NCBI GenBank assembly: GCA_947644305.1
Contig: CANRYS010000010.1
Span: forward strand, 62,001-126,000
Origin: an uncultured Roseburia sp.
GTDB taxonomy: Bacteria; Bacillota; Clostridia; Lachnospirales; Lachnospiraceae
Length of the DNA stretch: 64,000 nt
Direction: 5' to 3'
The notes under the pieces are model-generated. The model was not told the DNA's origin. It saw nothing but the letters and a program-made list of their open reading frames with translations, and made no database searches. Each line of letters starts with the position of its first letter. The first letter of the stretch is position 1. Of this stretch, positions 37,338 through 46,132 are shown in pieces. The position numbers were made by a program, and so were the translations under genes.

Positions 37338-39041
37338 TTACTTCACTTTATCTTTCTGAGCAATTTGAGCATCATATAAGCGCTTAAAGTACTCACAATT
37401 CTCAAGCAAATATGCAAACTCTCCTTGAGCAACAACTTTTCCATTCTGAAAAACCACTATATGTTCAAATTCATTGACATAATTAAGGCGATGTACAACA
37501 CAAATTAGTGTCTTTTTCACTGCATATTTCATAACCTGTCCCATCACCAGTTTTTCATTAATATTGTCAATTGCAGAAGTTGCCTCATCAAGCATAATAA
37601 CATCAACATTGCTTAGCAAAATTCGTGCAATAGCTAATCGTTGCCTTTCTCCCCCTGACAAACTTATTCCTCGTTCACCAAGTTGTGTTTCTAATTTATC
37701 CGGCATAGTTGAAAGCATTTCATCTAAACCAACAAGTGATAGCACGCTATAAATTTCATCATCAGAGATCCGTCTGTTAAAAACAATGTTTTCCCGTAAT
37801 GACCCATCAAAAATTGGTGATTCTTGCGAAACATAACCAATTCTTTTATAAAAGGACTCTAAATTCACTTTTGAAATATCATAATCTGCAAATTCAATTT
37901 TTCCTTCATTTGAATGAATTAATCCCATGAGCATTTTCATAATAGTAGATTTCCCGGAGCCGCTTTCGCCAACAAAAGCAATCTTGCTCTTTCCTTTTAA
38001 CTTTAACGAAATATTGTCTACTACCTTTGCTTTATCATACACATAAGAAACATCACGTAAAATAATATCACCTTTTAGTGAACTCACTGAATCTCCCTTA
38101 CAAAGTAATTCTTCCTCTTTTTTATCCAGAAAGTCACTATATCTTTTATACGATATTTTATCCATCTTATACTGTACAAATATAACATTAAAAATAGCAA
38201 TTGGGGTATATGCATTATCCACTAACGTAATTAGCGCAATAATTTCTCCTATGGACACCGCTTTAGATAGATAGCCCCATACAATAATCGCAATTTTTAA
38301 AAAAGTAATTAGTAATGCAAAAATCGCAAAAAAAGCTTCATGTATCAACTGCATCTTTGTTTTCGAAGATACTATTTCTCGTTTTGACTTTTCTGCACAG
38401 GATATCTCTTCTCTAAACTTACGATTAACTCGAAAAACAGGCATCTCCATAAAACCACGCACTAAAATATGGTTTAATTTTTCTTCATTTAAAAGCACTT
38501 TTTCCTTAATATTATAGAGTACCTTTAATAAAAGATGAGTAACAAAGAAAACAACAACATACCCCGCAAGAATAACAACAGCAATTTGAGGATTTATGGA
38601 AAATATAAAAAAGAGACTAAAAAAAATAGCTGGCAATAATTCACGGATTATTCTAAGATAAAATCCAAAAACCATTTCTTTTCCAGCATTAGCTCCATTC
38701 TCAATTCGCTGAATAAGTTCACCTGTTCCAATTTTCTGATATTCAACATAATCAATGCGACTCACTTTCTTTAATGCCAATAGTTTTATATCTAAATATA
38801 AATTATTGGACAACTTTTGTGCTGGATACTCATCAACATAATTAAGTATGCATAATAATATCAACACTCCTGCATACAAGATAATGGTGTTCAAATCAAC
38901 TGTTCCATTTGAAAAGTGATCAATAAGTATTTCATAATAACTTGCACTATAAGCAGACAAAAAAGCAAGTATAACGCCAATTAATGTATAAACAAAAACC
39001 AACTTTCTGTTTCCATTTACAATTTCTTTTAACCCTAACAT
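37338..39041 (-). CDS. ABC exporter, fused permease-ATPase
   Basis: 567 residues. Six membrane helices span residues 15-300; the nucleotide-binding domain has GESGSGKST (Walker A), a Q-loop region, LSGGERQRLAIAR and VIMLDEATSAID. As a half-transporter it should work as a dimer and export a substrate across the membrane. It is the only transporter in the island, so it is the likely exporter or self-protection pump of the cluster product. GGAGTATAGTT precedes the ATG, and a leader peptide with competing helices lies upstream (39081-39181). Confidence 0.9.
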   Translation of the reverse strand: MLGLKEIVNGNRKLVFVYTLIGVILAFLSAYSASYYEILIDHFSNGTVDLNTIILYAGVLILLCILNYVDEYPAQKLSNNLYLDIKLLALKKVSRIDYVEYQKIGTGELIQRIENGANAGKEMVFGFYLRIIRELLPAIFFSLFFIFSINPQIAVVILAGYVVVFFVTHLLLKVLYNIKEKVLLNEEKLNHILVRGFMEMPVFRVNRKFREEISCAEKSKREIVSSKTKMQLIHEAFFAIFALLITFLKIAIIVWGYLSKAVSIGEIIALITLVDNAYTPIAIFNVIFVQYKMDKISYKRYSDFLDKKEEELLCKGDSVSSLKGDIILRDVSYVYDKAKVVDNISLKLKGKSKIAFVGESGSGKSTIMKMLMGLIHSNEGKIEFADYDISKVNLESFYKRIGYVSQESPIFDGSLRENIVFNRRISDDEIYSVLSLVGLDEMLSTMPDKLETQLGERGISLSGGERQRLAIARILLSNVDVIMLDEATSAIDNINEKLVMGQVMKYAVKKTLICVVHRLNYVNEFEHIVVFQNGKVVAQGEFAYLLENCEYFKRLYDAQIAQKDKVK

Positions 39042-39084
39042 AACTATACTCCTGTTCTAATTTAATATTTTACCTAGATTAGTT

Positions 39085-39156
39085 CAGTACAGTTACAACT
39101 GTTAACAACCATTACTCAGTACAATCTGTTAACAGATTATGACAACTGTACTGAGT
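39085..39156 (-). promoter_or_regulatory. Attenuator-like competing helices upstream of the ABC exporter
   Basis: Several helices share sequence. ACTCAGTACA (39114-39123) pairs with TGTACTGAGT (39147-39156) around the perfect palindrome ATCTGTTAACAGAT (39124-39137). CAGTACAGTT (39085-39094) pairs perfectly with AACTGTACTG (39144-39153). ACAGTT/AACTGT also forms a local hairpin at 39089-39102. The first two pairings use the same segment, so they exclude each other, and that segment lies in the coding part of the leader peptide. Confidence 0.6.
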
Positions 39157-39181
39157 AACTATCTCGAAAAACACCTAACAT
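39137..39181 (-). CDS. 14-codon leader peptide of the ABC exporter
   Basis: MLGVFRDSYSVQLS, with a very strong ribosome site (AGGAGGGG at 39187-39194) five bases before the ATG. Its last codons overlap the switch segment of the downstream helices. Ribosome stalling here would free the alternative pairing, as in erm-type or msr-type regulation. Too short to show codon bias. Confidence 0.5.
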   Translation of the reverse strand: MLGVFRDSYSVQLS

Positions 39182-39699
39182 TCCTGCCCCTCCTTTTAAA
39201 CAACACTTCCATCATTTTCTATTAAGACTATATTAATAGAAGTAATCTTTTGATTGTCAGTCCTACGAATATACAAACTTATTCTTCATTTGTTCTTCAT
39301 AACACCTTTGTGAACCATTTCAATACTCATCATCCAAATCAGCTTGAAACAATAAATGTAAACTATACATAATTATATTATCAGTTTCCCATTATATTGT
39401 CAACAAAAACGAGACATCCGTTTAAACAAATGCGGCATCAAACATACAACTTCCCTATGTCATATATTTTATCTTATTCTGCCCCATAGAATCGTCAAAT
39501 CTAAATACTTCACTGTCGATTCATTAATAGATCGTTATTTAGTCGTTTAAAACTACATTGCTCAGTAGCCTATGAAGCAAAGATAGCTCTTCATTAGTCA
39601 CATTCATATTCGCGTCTCCATTGCTAGAATAGATATAAAAGCGAATACATAAGTATATAATTCTAAGTGTTAGAAGCCACAACAAACAACGTAATCTAC
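39182..39699. other. AT-rich gap between FemAB-like gene and exporter leader
   Basis: No sizeable gene. One short minus-strand frame at 39539-39607 encodes 22 residues (MNVTNEELSLLHRLLSNV and on) behind GGAGACG; it may be a small peptide or gene debris. The promoter for the exporter unit should lie here but I cannot place a good -35/-10 pair. Confidence 0.35.
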
Positions 39700-40644
39700 T
39701 CATTTCAACATTTCTATCATATAGTTCTTTTTATTTTTCCTCAACGTATAGTTATTGAATTTGACAACAGAACCACCATAACTTCTTTTATAATAATTAA
39801 TATTCGCTTCTTTCTCTCCTTCTTTAGCATTTACATCATAACCAGCAAAATCATAATATCGAATTCCATCTTCTATCAATTTAGCAAGAATATTACAATC
39901 TAAAAAAGTTCCTGCATTAAGATGCATGTATTTTTTACTGTTAGTGTTATATCTTGATTCAAAAACTTCTCCAAACACAAATGCCATAATCCCACTAATC
40001 ACTTGTCCTCTAAACTTACATACATATAATTCAACAAATTGTTGTTTACTCATCGCAACAATTTCCGGGATCAATTTTTTGTTATCTAATAAGGAATTAT
40101 TATTGCTTATCATACATTGTAAAAACAAGTCCAAATTGTGCTTTCCTTGTTCAAACACAAATTCATTATCCTTACGCAATACCTTCCTTACAATTCTTCG
40201 CCGATTCTGATTCATCATTGCCATTTGTTTTTCAAAACTACTTTCAATCTTTAGCATCATAGTATGGTATGCGCTATTCTGAACGCATAATTCATTTAAT
40301 TGTCTACCACCTTTTAATTCCAAAATGTTGCTTGAAAAAAAAATATTTAAATCATACCGCTCAAGTACCTCTACAAAAAAATAATTTAACGCTCCAATAC
40401 CATTTTCGTAACATATAGGTCCTCGATGAATGTAAATACCAAAAGAGTGAATAATTACTACTGCTCTTAATAATACATTCCCTTTCTCATCTTCAACCAA
40501 AGCATATTTTGTTTTATAACCACAAAGTTTCTTGCCTTCTGCAAATGCAGTACTTTGATAAAAGGAAGGATTCTTCCCCAACAAAACACCTTCATCCCAT
40601 TTTTTGCAATCAGCTATATTCTCACATTCTGAATATTTGTACAT
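39700..40644 (-). CDS. FemAB/GNAT-like aminoacyl- or acyltransferase
   Basis: 314 residues with a FemAB-type double-GNAT outline: PSFYQSTAF near the start, NRRRIVRKVLRKDNEFVFEQG in the middle, then YNTNSKKYMHLNAGTFLDCNIL and YYDFAGYDVNAKEGE near the end, the region where FemX-type proteins show DFxG. Such enzymes add aminoacyl groups from aminoacyl-tRNA, or acyl groups, to amines. GGAGGAGAT precedes the start. In this cluster it could add an amino acid to a diaminopropionate-derived amine (inference). Confidence 0.65.
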   Translation of the reverse strand: MYKYSECENIADCKKWDEGVLLGKNPSFYQSTAFAEGKKLCGYKTKYALVEDEKGNVLLRAVVIIHSFGIYIHRGPICYENGIGALNYFFVEVLERYDLNIFFSSNILELKGGRQLNELCVQNSAYHTMMLKIESSFEKQMAMMNQNRRRIVRKVLRKDNEFVFEQGKHNLDLFLQCMISNNNSLLDNKKLIPEIVAMSKQQFVELYVCKFRGQVISGIMAFVFGEVFESRYNTNSKKYMHLNAGTFLDCNILAKLIEDGIRYYDFAGYDVNAKEGEKEANINYYKRSYGGSVVKFNNYTLRKNKKNYMIEMLK

Positions 40645-40654
40645 ATCTCCTCCA

Positions 40655-41242
40655 TCACAAAATACCTATTATTTTATGCAACTGCATACTTAAACGATAT
40701 TCAGGATTATCACTTATTAACTCTAACGCAGTTTGAATATTTTGAATTTCATTACTTTTAGGTTGTAAATAGACATACCTGCTAGAAACATTCTCCTTAA
40801 TACTTTCTATATACTGCAACATCTTATCTTTGTCCTTATCAACAACAAACTTGAGTTCATCTACCTGTTGTTGCTCCAAATTATCCGTCTTGGGACTACA
40901 TGTTACCCAATCAAATTCGCAATCCGGCTTCAACAACCCATTTGTTTCTAATGCAACAGTATATCCATTCTTTTGTAATTTTTTTACTAACTTATTTAGC
41001 TTTTGAATTGTAGGCTCCCCTCCTGTAATAACAATAAAATTTGACGGTGATAATCGCTTTACCTTTTTGTAAATTTCTTCCTCCGTCATAATTATATACT
41101 CATCAAAGTGTTCATCACAAAAAGAACAACGTGGCATCATATTGCAGCCTGCCAGGCGGATGAATATTGCATTTCTACCCACATTGTACCCTTCTCCCTG
41201 TATAGATTTAAATATTCCATTTTTTACAACTCTATATTGCAT
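40655..41242 (-). CDS. queE: 7-carboxy-7-deazaguanine synthase (radical SAM)
   Basis: 195 residues. SIQGEG is the QueE signature, followed by cluster cysteines at about 33, 39 and 42 (C-x5-C-x2-C, wider than the common C-x3-C-x2-C) and ITGGEPT for SAM binding, with ALETNG and SPKT downstream. QueE turns 6-carboxytetrahydropterin into 7-carboxy-7-deazaguanine. It follows the carbamoyltransferase gene with no gap, the start being preceded by AAAGGAG. It is the third of four preQ0 enzymes in this island. Confidence 0.9.
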   Translation of the reverse strand: MQYRVVKNGIFKSIQGEGYNVGRNAIFIRLAGCNMMPRCSFCDEHFDEYIIMTEEEIYKKVKRLSPSNFIVITGGEPTIQKLNKLVKKLQKNGYTVALETNGLLKPDCEFDWVTCSPKTDNLEQQQVDELKFVVDKDKDKMLQYIESIKENVSSRYVYLQPKSNEIQNIQTALELISDNPEYRLSMQLHKIIGIL

Positions 41243-42976
41243 CTAATTATTCTCCTTTTCAATAATAATTTCATTGTTAAATACTACCCAGTCAATTCTT
41301 TTTGACTTAAAATAACTTAGTACTTGTTCTAATGAATAAACAATAGGGGTTGCTAAGTTAAATGACGTATTAATTACAATAGAATTTCCTATTTGCTTCT
41401 TCAACTCTCTTAATTGGTGATAAAATGATATATTACTCGACTCTGTAACATATTGTGGTCTAAACGATTTATCAATATGTATGACAGCTCCAAATCTATC
41501 TTCAATAGAATTATCTAGCTGATAAGCAATATTCATATATCTTCCAAACTGCTTATTCTTATCATTTAATATTCTGTAATCTGTTTCTAGAAGACTAGGA
41601 CCTAACGGTCTTCCTAACTCTCTTTGCTTTACCTCCATATTAATGAAATCCAACTTCTCCTTATTAGGCAGACTTATTATCGAACGGTTTCCTAATGCTC
41701 TAGGTCCCCATTCGTTTCTTCCTTGAAAAATACCAACAACCTTACCCTGACACAACGCTTTTGCAATATCGTATGATGCATCACTTTTAATTCTGAATTT
41801 CAAATGATATTTCTCACAAAATTTTACTATTTCATCGCTTGTATATTCAATTCCTAAATAAGGCGAGAATTCTTTATCCATTTTACTAACTGCACCCATT
41901 CTATATGCTTGTTCTAGAGCTGCTCCTAATGCTACTCCCGAATCTCCTGCTGCCGGTTGAACAAATATCTTTTCAACTTCAGGCATTTCCAATATTTTTC
42001 CATTCAAAGTACAGTTAAGTGCCACACCTCCCGAAAGACAAACATTAACTAGATTTTCTTTAATCATCCATTTTCTTATCTCATTAGTTACTTTATGCTC
42101 TAAAACATATTGTACTGATGCGGCCAAATCCTTATACTTTTTATCAATATTATAGTAAGAATCTATCTTTTTTTTGTTTCGTTTAATTCCAAGTTTATTC
42201 AAAAAAATGGATAACCACGTTTTAATAAGACTATCTTGGACAACCCTTGCCTCATTTGATATTATAAACCTAGAAACTTTTCTATACTCATCTACAAACT
42301 CATTTGTCATCTCTATCGAATTTTCACCATACATTTTCATAATTTCATTAGCATAGATTGGTTTTCCATAAGCAGCTAACCCCATCGTTTTCCCTGATTC
42401 ATAATTTTGAAAACCAACGACAATATTAGTTGCCTCAAACAAAAAACCAAACGATGATTCCATTGGCGCACTATATAACGGAATTAGTTCACCATTTTTG
42501 GATTTCCAAATACTAAAAGATTCCGTTTCTCCATTTCCATCAATAACAACACTCAATGCTTCATTGAAACCTGAAACTCTATAACTTGAAGCCGCATGAG
42601 CCAAATGGTGATTAATACATATCGTGTCAATATGCGAAATATCAGATGTATTAAATAAATTACATACGATATCTCTTAGTTCAACTTTTTCACCTTTTTT
42701 CTCTCCCAACAAAACATAATCCCAACCGAACACAACATAATCAATATCCTGCACTGTTAAACTATTACTATTCAACAAATCATTAATAGCCAATTTAGGA
42801 AAACTATCATATGCGCACTTATTTCCACTACTTTTCTCTTCTTCTATGCAACCAACAATGTTATAACGATTTTCGAACACTTCAACAAGGGAAACAGCAG
42901 CATCGTGACTATCTTGATTCCACCCGTTAATCCCTAAAATATATTTTCCTTTTTTATTATATTTTGCTATCTTCAT
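41243..42976 (-). CDS. Carbamoyltransferase, NodU/CmcH/TobZ family
   Basis: 577 residues, the usual two-domain length. The N-terminal Kae1-like domain has GINGWNQDSHDAAVS, HHLAHAASSY (metal-binding histidines) and GNGETESFS; the C-terminal part has CLSGGVALNC, FQGRNEWGPRALGNRSI and VINTSFNLATP. Family members use carbamoyl phosphate and ATP to carbamoylate a hydroxyl of a sugar or antibiotic. The start overlaps the glycosyltransferase end by 20 bases behind GAGGAGAT, indicating coupling. Confidence 0.92.
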   Translation of the reverse strand: MKIAKYNKKGKYILGINGWNQDSHDAAVSLVEVFENRYNIVGCIEEEKSSGNKCAYDSFPKLAINDLLNSNSLTVQDIDYVVFGWDYVLLGEKKGEKVELRDIVCNLFNTSDISHIDTICINHHLAHAASSYRVSGFNEALSVVIDGNGETESFSIWKSKNGELIPLYSAPMESSFGFLFEATNIVVGFQNYESGKTMGLAAYGKPIYANEIMKMYGENSIEMTNEFVDEYRKVSRFIISNEARVVQDSLIKTWLSIFLNKLGIKRNKKKIDSYYNIDKKYKDLAASVQYVLEHKVTNEIRKWMIKENLVNVCLSGGVALNCTLNGKILEMPEVEKIFVQPAAGDSGVALGAALEQAYRMGAVSKMDKEFSPYLGIEYTSDEIVKFCEKYHLKFRIKSDASYDIAKALCQGKVVGIFQGRNEWGPRALGNRSIISLPNKEKLDFINMEVKQRELGRPLGPSLLETDYRILNDKNKQFGRYMNIAYQLDNSIEDRFGAVIHIDKSFRPQYVTESSNISFYHQLRELKKQIGNSIVINTSFNLATPIVYSLEQVLSYFKSKRIDWVVFNNEIIIEKENN

Positions 42977-43847
42977 ATTTTATCTCCTCTATCTTCATTG
43001 ATTTTTCAAACGGAAGCGTCTCCTTAAATAAAATTGGCAAATGGACTTGTATTCCACATGCAATCTGTTGTAAAATTATCCAAAGATCTGAATATAAACG
43101 CCAGACCAATTTAATTTTTTCGCGTTTTGCCCGATTGTGATTTTGCAAAATTTCTCTACAAGGTCTCCACTCCTCTTGTGTTCTTTTAATTCTTATTCCT
43201 TTACCACAACCATACAATAAAGCATCTTTCAAATCCTTTATGACACCAATATTATCATGATAAAAAAATGCATCCTCATATACAATTTTGGCATCCGAAT
43301 TCAAAACTCTATATGCAAACTCCGCATCCGAACACCATACTGTATCAACCGCAAACACATAATCCCCACTTATTTTCTTAAATATTTTTTTTGAAAAAAG
43401 AATAACTGGTATGTATGGTTCTTTTGTAAATGAGGTATTGATTCGTCTTGCTTCCACTACGAAACTACTCTTAGCCTTATATACTAATCTTGCTTTGACC
43501 AAATCTGCATTATTATCTATCATGCTTTCTATCATTCTTTTTATTGATCCTTTTTCACAAATAACATCAGAATCTATAAAAAGCAAATTATCATAAGTTG
43601 CTTCTTTCACACCACAATTGTATAAGTATCCCAAATTGCAAATTTTTTCATTTATTATCTTCACGCTAAACTTTTGGGAATAATTATCAAGGATGTATTG
43701 ACTTTGCTTAAGCACCTCCTTTGTTGGTCTATTGAGTATAATTAAAAGTTCAATTTTTAAGTTTTCACTATTGCAACAATCAATGCTTTCAATCATGTTT
43801 ATCATTCGCAAATCACTATGATTAGGCACTAAAATAGATATATTCAT
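42957..43847 (-). CDS. Family 2 glycosyltransferase
   Basis: 296 residues with the GT-A layout: ISILVPNHSD at the N terminus, LLFIDSDVICEKGS carrying the metal-binding acidic motif, and VDTVWCSDAEFAYRVL late in the domain. No membrane helix is evident. GGAGGAAAAAG precedes the ATG. With the carbamoyltransferase and QueE it forms a three-gene overlapping run, so it probably adds a sugar to the pathway product. Donor and acceptor are unknown. Confidence 0.85.
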   Translation of the reverse strand: MNISILVPNHSDLRMINMIESIDCCNSENLKIELLIILNRPTKEVLKQSQYILDNYSQKFSVKIINEKICNLGYLYNCGVKEATYDNLLFIDSDVICEKGSIKRMIESMIDNNADLVKARLVYKAKSSFVVEARRINTSFTKEPYIPVILFSKKIFKKISGDYVFAVDTVWCSDAEFAYRVLNSDAKIVYEDAFFYHDNIGVIKDLKDALLYGCGKGIRIKRTQEEWRPCREILQNHNRAKREKIKLVWRLYSDLWIILQQIACGIQVHLPILFKETLPFEKSMKIEEIKYEDSKI

Positions 43848-44048
43848 CTTTTTCCTCCTATACTTCTACGTTTTTTATAGGTATTTGTTAAATTCTTTAA
43901 CCTTTAATTCACTGAAATATATATTACACTAAATATACTAGAAATATTTCTAATAATCACCTATTTTTCTTTCCTAATATAGCCGTATCGCAAAGAAAGA
44001 AATGTATTTAACGGTTACCTATAACTTTTAGTTATATCTTAATTTGGA
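43848..44048 (-). promoter_or_regulatory. Intergenic region with 14-bp palindrome, likely promoter of the glycosyltransferase unit
   Basis: TAGAAATATTTCTA (43939-43952) is a perfect palindrome, followed on the minus strand by an extended -10-like TGTAATAT. No strong -35 is seen. A short ATAACT/AGTTAT hairpin near the radical SAM gene end has no T run. Confidence 0.4.
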
Positions 44049-44762
44049 TTACCATCCACTTGGAATTCTAATCCATGGTTCATCACACTGTTTACATATT
44101 TCTGGACAATTATTGGTATCCAAAATTCGTTTTCTTACATTGTTTATTATATCTTTATATTCTTTTCCGGCTATAATATCAGAAAATCCGGTTTCCAAAA
44201 TATTCCCTAGTTTACAACTATTGTTCCAGTCCCGGCAACAAAGATGTATATTCCCATAGTAATCAATTGGAATTTCAAAACATACTCTTTTGCACCCAAA
44301 CTTATTTTCTTCTTGACGATTATATATTTGAGCACGATCATCTAACTCCCATTGCTCTATCTCAATCTGCCGATATTCTTTTTGTAATTTTTTATAAAAA
44401 GGTAATTTTTCCTTTTTATAACACGAAATCACAACTTTAGCAAACAAGTCTAGAATTTCATCATTTTCTTTTAATAACTCCCCATTTGTCCATAAAAGAT
44501 ACCTTTCGTGCGGTTTTTTTGAAATCACCTGCATAATCCTTTCCCTATACAGCAATGGCTCATTATAAAAGTGGAATGCATAATAGCCTTCAAAATTCAG
44601 TTTTTGGCATTCCGAAATCACATTGGCAATTACACTTGGTGTAATAGTCCCAAATTGAGTCACTAGATATTTTCGGTGATTTATGGGGCATTTATGATGT
44701 TCCATTCTTAAATTACATTCATTTCCTATTTCGAATGAAATAATCTTAATTTTTTTTAGCAT
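44049..44762 (-). CDS. Radical SAM/SPASM-like protein with atypical cluster motif
   Basis: 237 residues. FEIGNECNLRMEHHKCPINH near the N terminus gives only two cysteines (about 16 and 25) instead of C-x3-C-x2-C, while AFHFYNEPLL matches the SAM-binding strand of the canonical neighbour at 54312-55202 (IAFHQYNEPLL). A SPASM-like region has CKRVCFEIPIDYYGNIHLCCRD and ends with CPEICKQC. It is either a divergent radical SAM enzyme or one that keeps only auxiliary clusters. It is six bases downstream of the carrier protein gene. Confidence 0.7.
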   Translation of the reverse strand: MLKKIKIISFEIGNECNLRMEHHKCPINHRKYLVTQFGTITPSVIANVISECQKLNFEGYYAFHFYNEPLLYRERIMQVISKKPHERYLLWTNGELLKENDEILDLFAKVVISCYKKEKLPFYKKLQKEYRQIEIEQWELDDRAQIYNRQEENKFGCKRVCFEIPIDYYGNIHLCCRDWNNSCKLGNILETGFSDIIAGKEYKDIINNVRKRILDTNNCPEICKQCDEPWIRIPSGW

Positions 44763-44767
44763 AAATT

Positions 44768-44998
44768 TTATTTTCCTTTCAATAATAAAGCTACATATGT
44801 AACAAGTTCATCAATCGATTGAAAACTATCATTTCCAATGTATTCATCCTCAAACTCTATTTCAAAGATTTCCTCTATATGAACAATTAAGTTCATATAG
44901 TCAAAAGAGTCCATTTCCAATTGATTCTCGTCCACTAATTCAATTTCGATTTCTTTAAATACTCTTTTTATCTGTCTGCGTATTTCTTCATTGTTCAT
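44768..44998 (-). CDS. Acyl/peptidyl carrier protein of the island
   Basis: 76 residues with the serine near 31 in EMDSFDYMNLIVHIEEIF. AAGGAGGTTAGTT precedes the ATG. It differs from all carriers of the left region and is probably loaded by the adenylation enzyme at 47232-48785, so that an amino acid is held as a thioester. Confidence 0.88.
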   Translation of the reverse strand: MNNEEIRRQIKRVFKEIEIELVDENQLEMDSFDYMNLIVHIEEIFEIEFEDEYIGNDSFQSIDELVTYVALLLKGK

Positions 44999-45094
44999 AA
45001 CTAACCTCCTTCAACTAAACAATTATATTATTTAAGCAACCACACTTAAATTGTTATTGATAACATTGCCTATTAATATATATTAATAGCACCT

Positions 45095-46117
45095 TTAATA
45101 TTGTGACCATTCTGTATTTACTGTTAATACACGTTTATTTTTAAGTAAACTTCCATGCAATTCTTGCAACGCAGCTGCATATGAAGAGCACCCCGTAAAT
45201 CCAGTATGTATCTTATTGCTTTCTAGACGCTTGTATGCTAGTGCAATTTCACTATCTTTCACAGTACAACAACCATATATCCCAGTTAGCAACATTGGTA
45301 AGGCTATCAAAGAAAGCTTTATACACTTCAAGCCATTAGCAATTGTCTCGCCGCCTTGTGCCTGCATTTCTCTATTGGCTTGTATAGATAAGTATAAAGA
45401 ATTGTAACCACATGGCTCAACCGAAATCACTTTAGTTTTGTGCCAAAAAATTTTGCAAAACATTATACATGACAATGCTAATCCACCTACACCAACTGGA
45501 AGAAAAATATAGTCAAAATGCTCATTCCTTAATTCATAAAACATTGTACTATATCCCATAGAAACATCATGAGACATCCTTCTGTCATTTTTGTCTACTG
45601 CAACATCTAAAAGCACAATGTATTTATCGCAATTTTGAAATTTTTTAGCAGCCAAGACACACTCATCATAATTCCCATCATATAAGATTACTTTTGAATT
45701 ATTTCTTTTTGCACTATTACAGTAAAAAGAAGGTGTATCTTTAGGAAAAATGACTGAGCATTGGATTTCTAGATCTTTACACAATTTTGCAACGGCCACA
45801 CCATAATTTCCATCTGAAGCTGTAATAATCTCTATTTCCGAATTTTTCAAATATCTTTTCAAGGAAATATAATCTTTTACATTAGATGAAATTCGTTGAA
45901 AATATTTAAAAAGTGAATAACTCGCTCCTAATATTTTAAACGAATTACATTTTAATCGTTCAGACTCATCCTTGATAAATATGTTATCTGATTCTCTTAA
46001 TATAGTTTCTTTATAATTAGGATAACTACAATGAAACCTATATACATCTTCGAAATCATTCACTGCAATTTTATGTAGCATTTCGCTTGTCCATTTTTTG
46101 TTTTTTATAAAATCCAA
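45095..46117 (-). CDS. PLP enzyme, diaminopropionate ammonia-lyase-like
   Basis: 340 residues starting at a TTG behind AAAGGAAATATAA. The PLP lysine is near 61 in IKDESERLKCNSFKILGASY, closely like DpaL; TASDGNYGVAVA binds the substrate carboxylate and PVGVGGLALS the phosphate. DpaL splits 2,3-diaminopropionate to pyruvate and ammonia. Next to SbnA and SbnB it may eliminate a Dap-derived amine, make a dehydro product, or keep the Dap pool low. It is shorter than the usual 400 residues. Confidence 0.8.
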   Translation of the reverse strand: MDFIKNKKWTSEMLHKIAVNDFEDVYRFHCSYPNYKETILRESDNIFIKDESERLKCNSFKILGASYSLFKYFQRISSNVKDYISLKRYLKNSEIEIITASDGNYGVAVAKLCKDLEIQCSVIFPKDTPSFYCNSAKRNNSKVILYDGNYDECVLAAKKFQNCDKYIVLLDVAVDKNDRRMSHDVSMGYSTMFYELRNEHFDYIFLPVGVGGLALSCIMFCKIFWHKTKVISVEPCGYNSLYLSIQANREMQAQGGETIANGLKCIKLSLIALPMLLTGIYGCCTVKDSEIALAYKRLESNKIHTGFTGCSSYAAALQELHGSLLKNKRVLTVNTEWSQY

Positions 46118-46132
46118 ATTATATTTCCTTTC

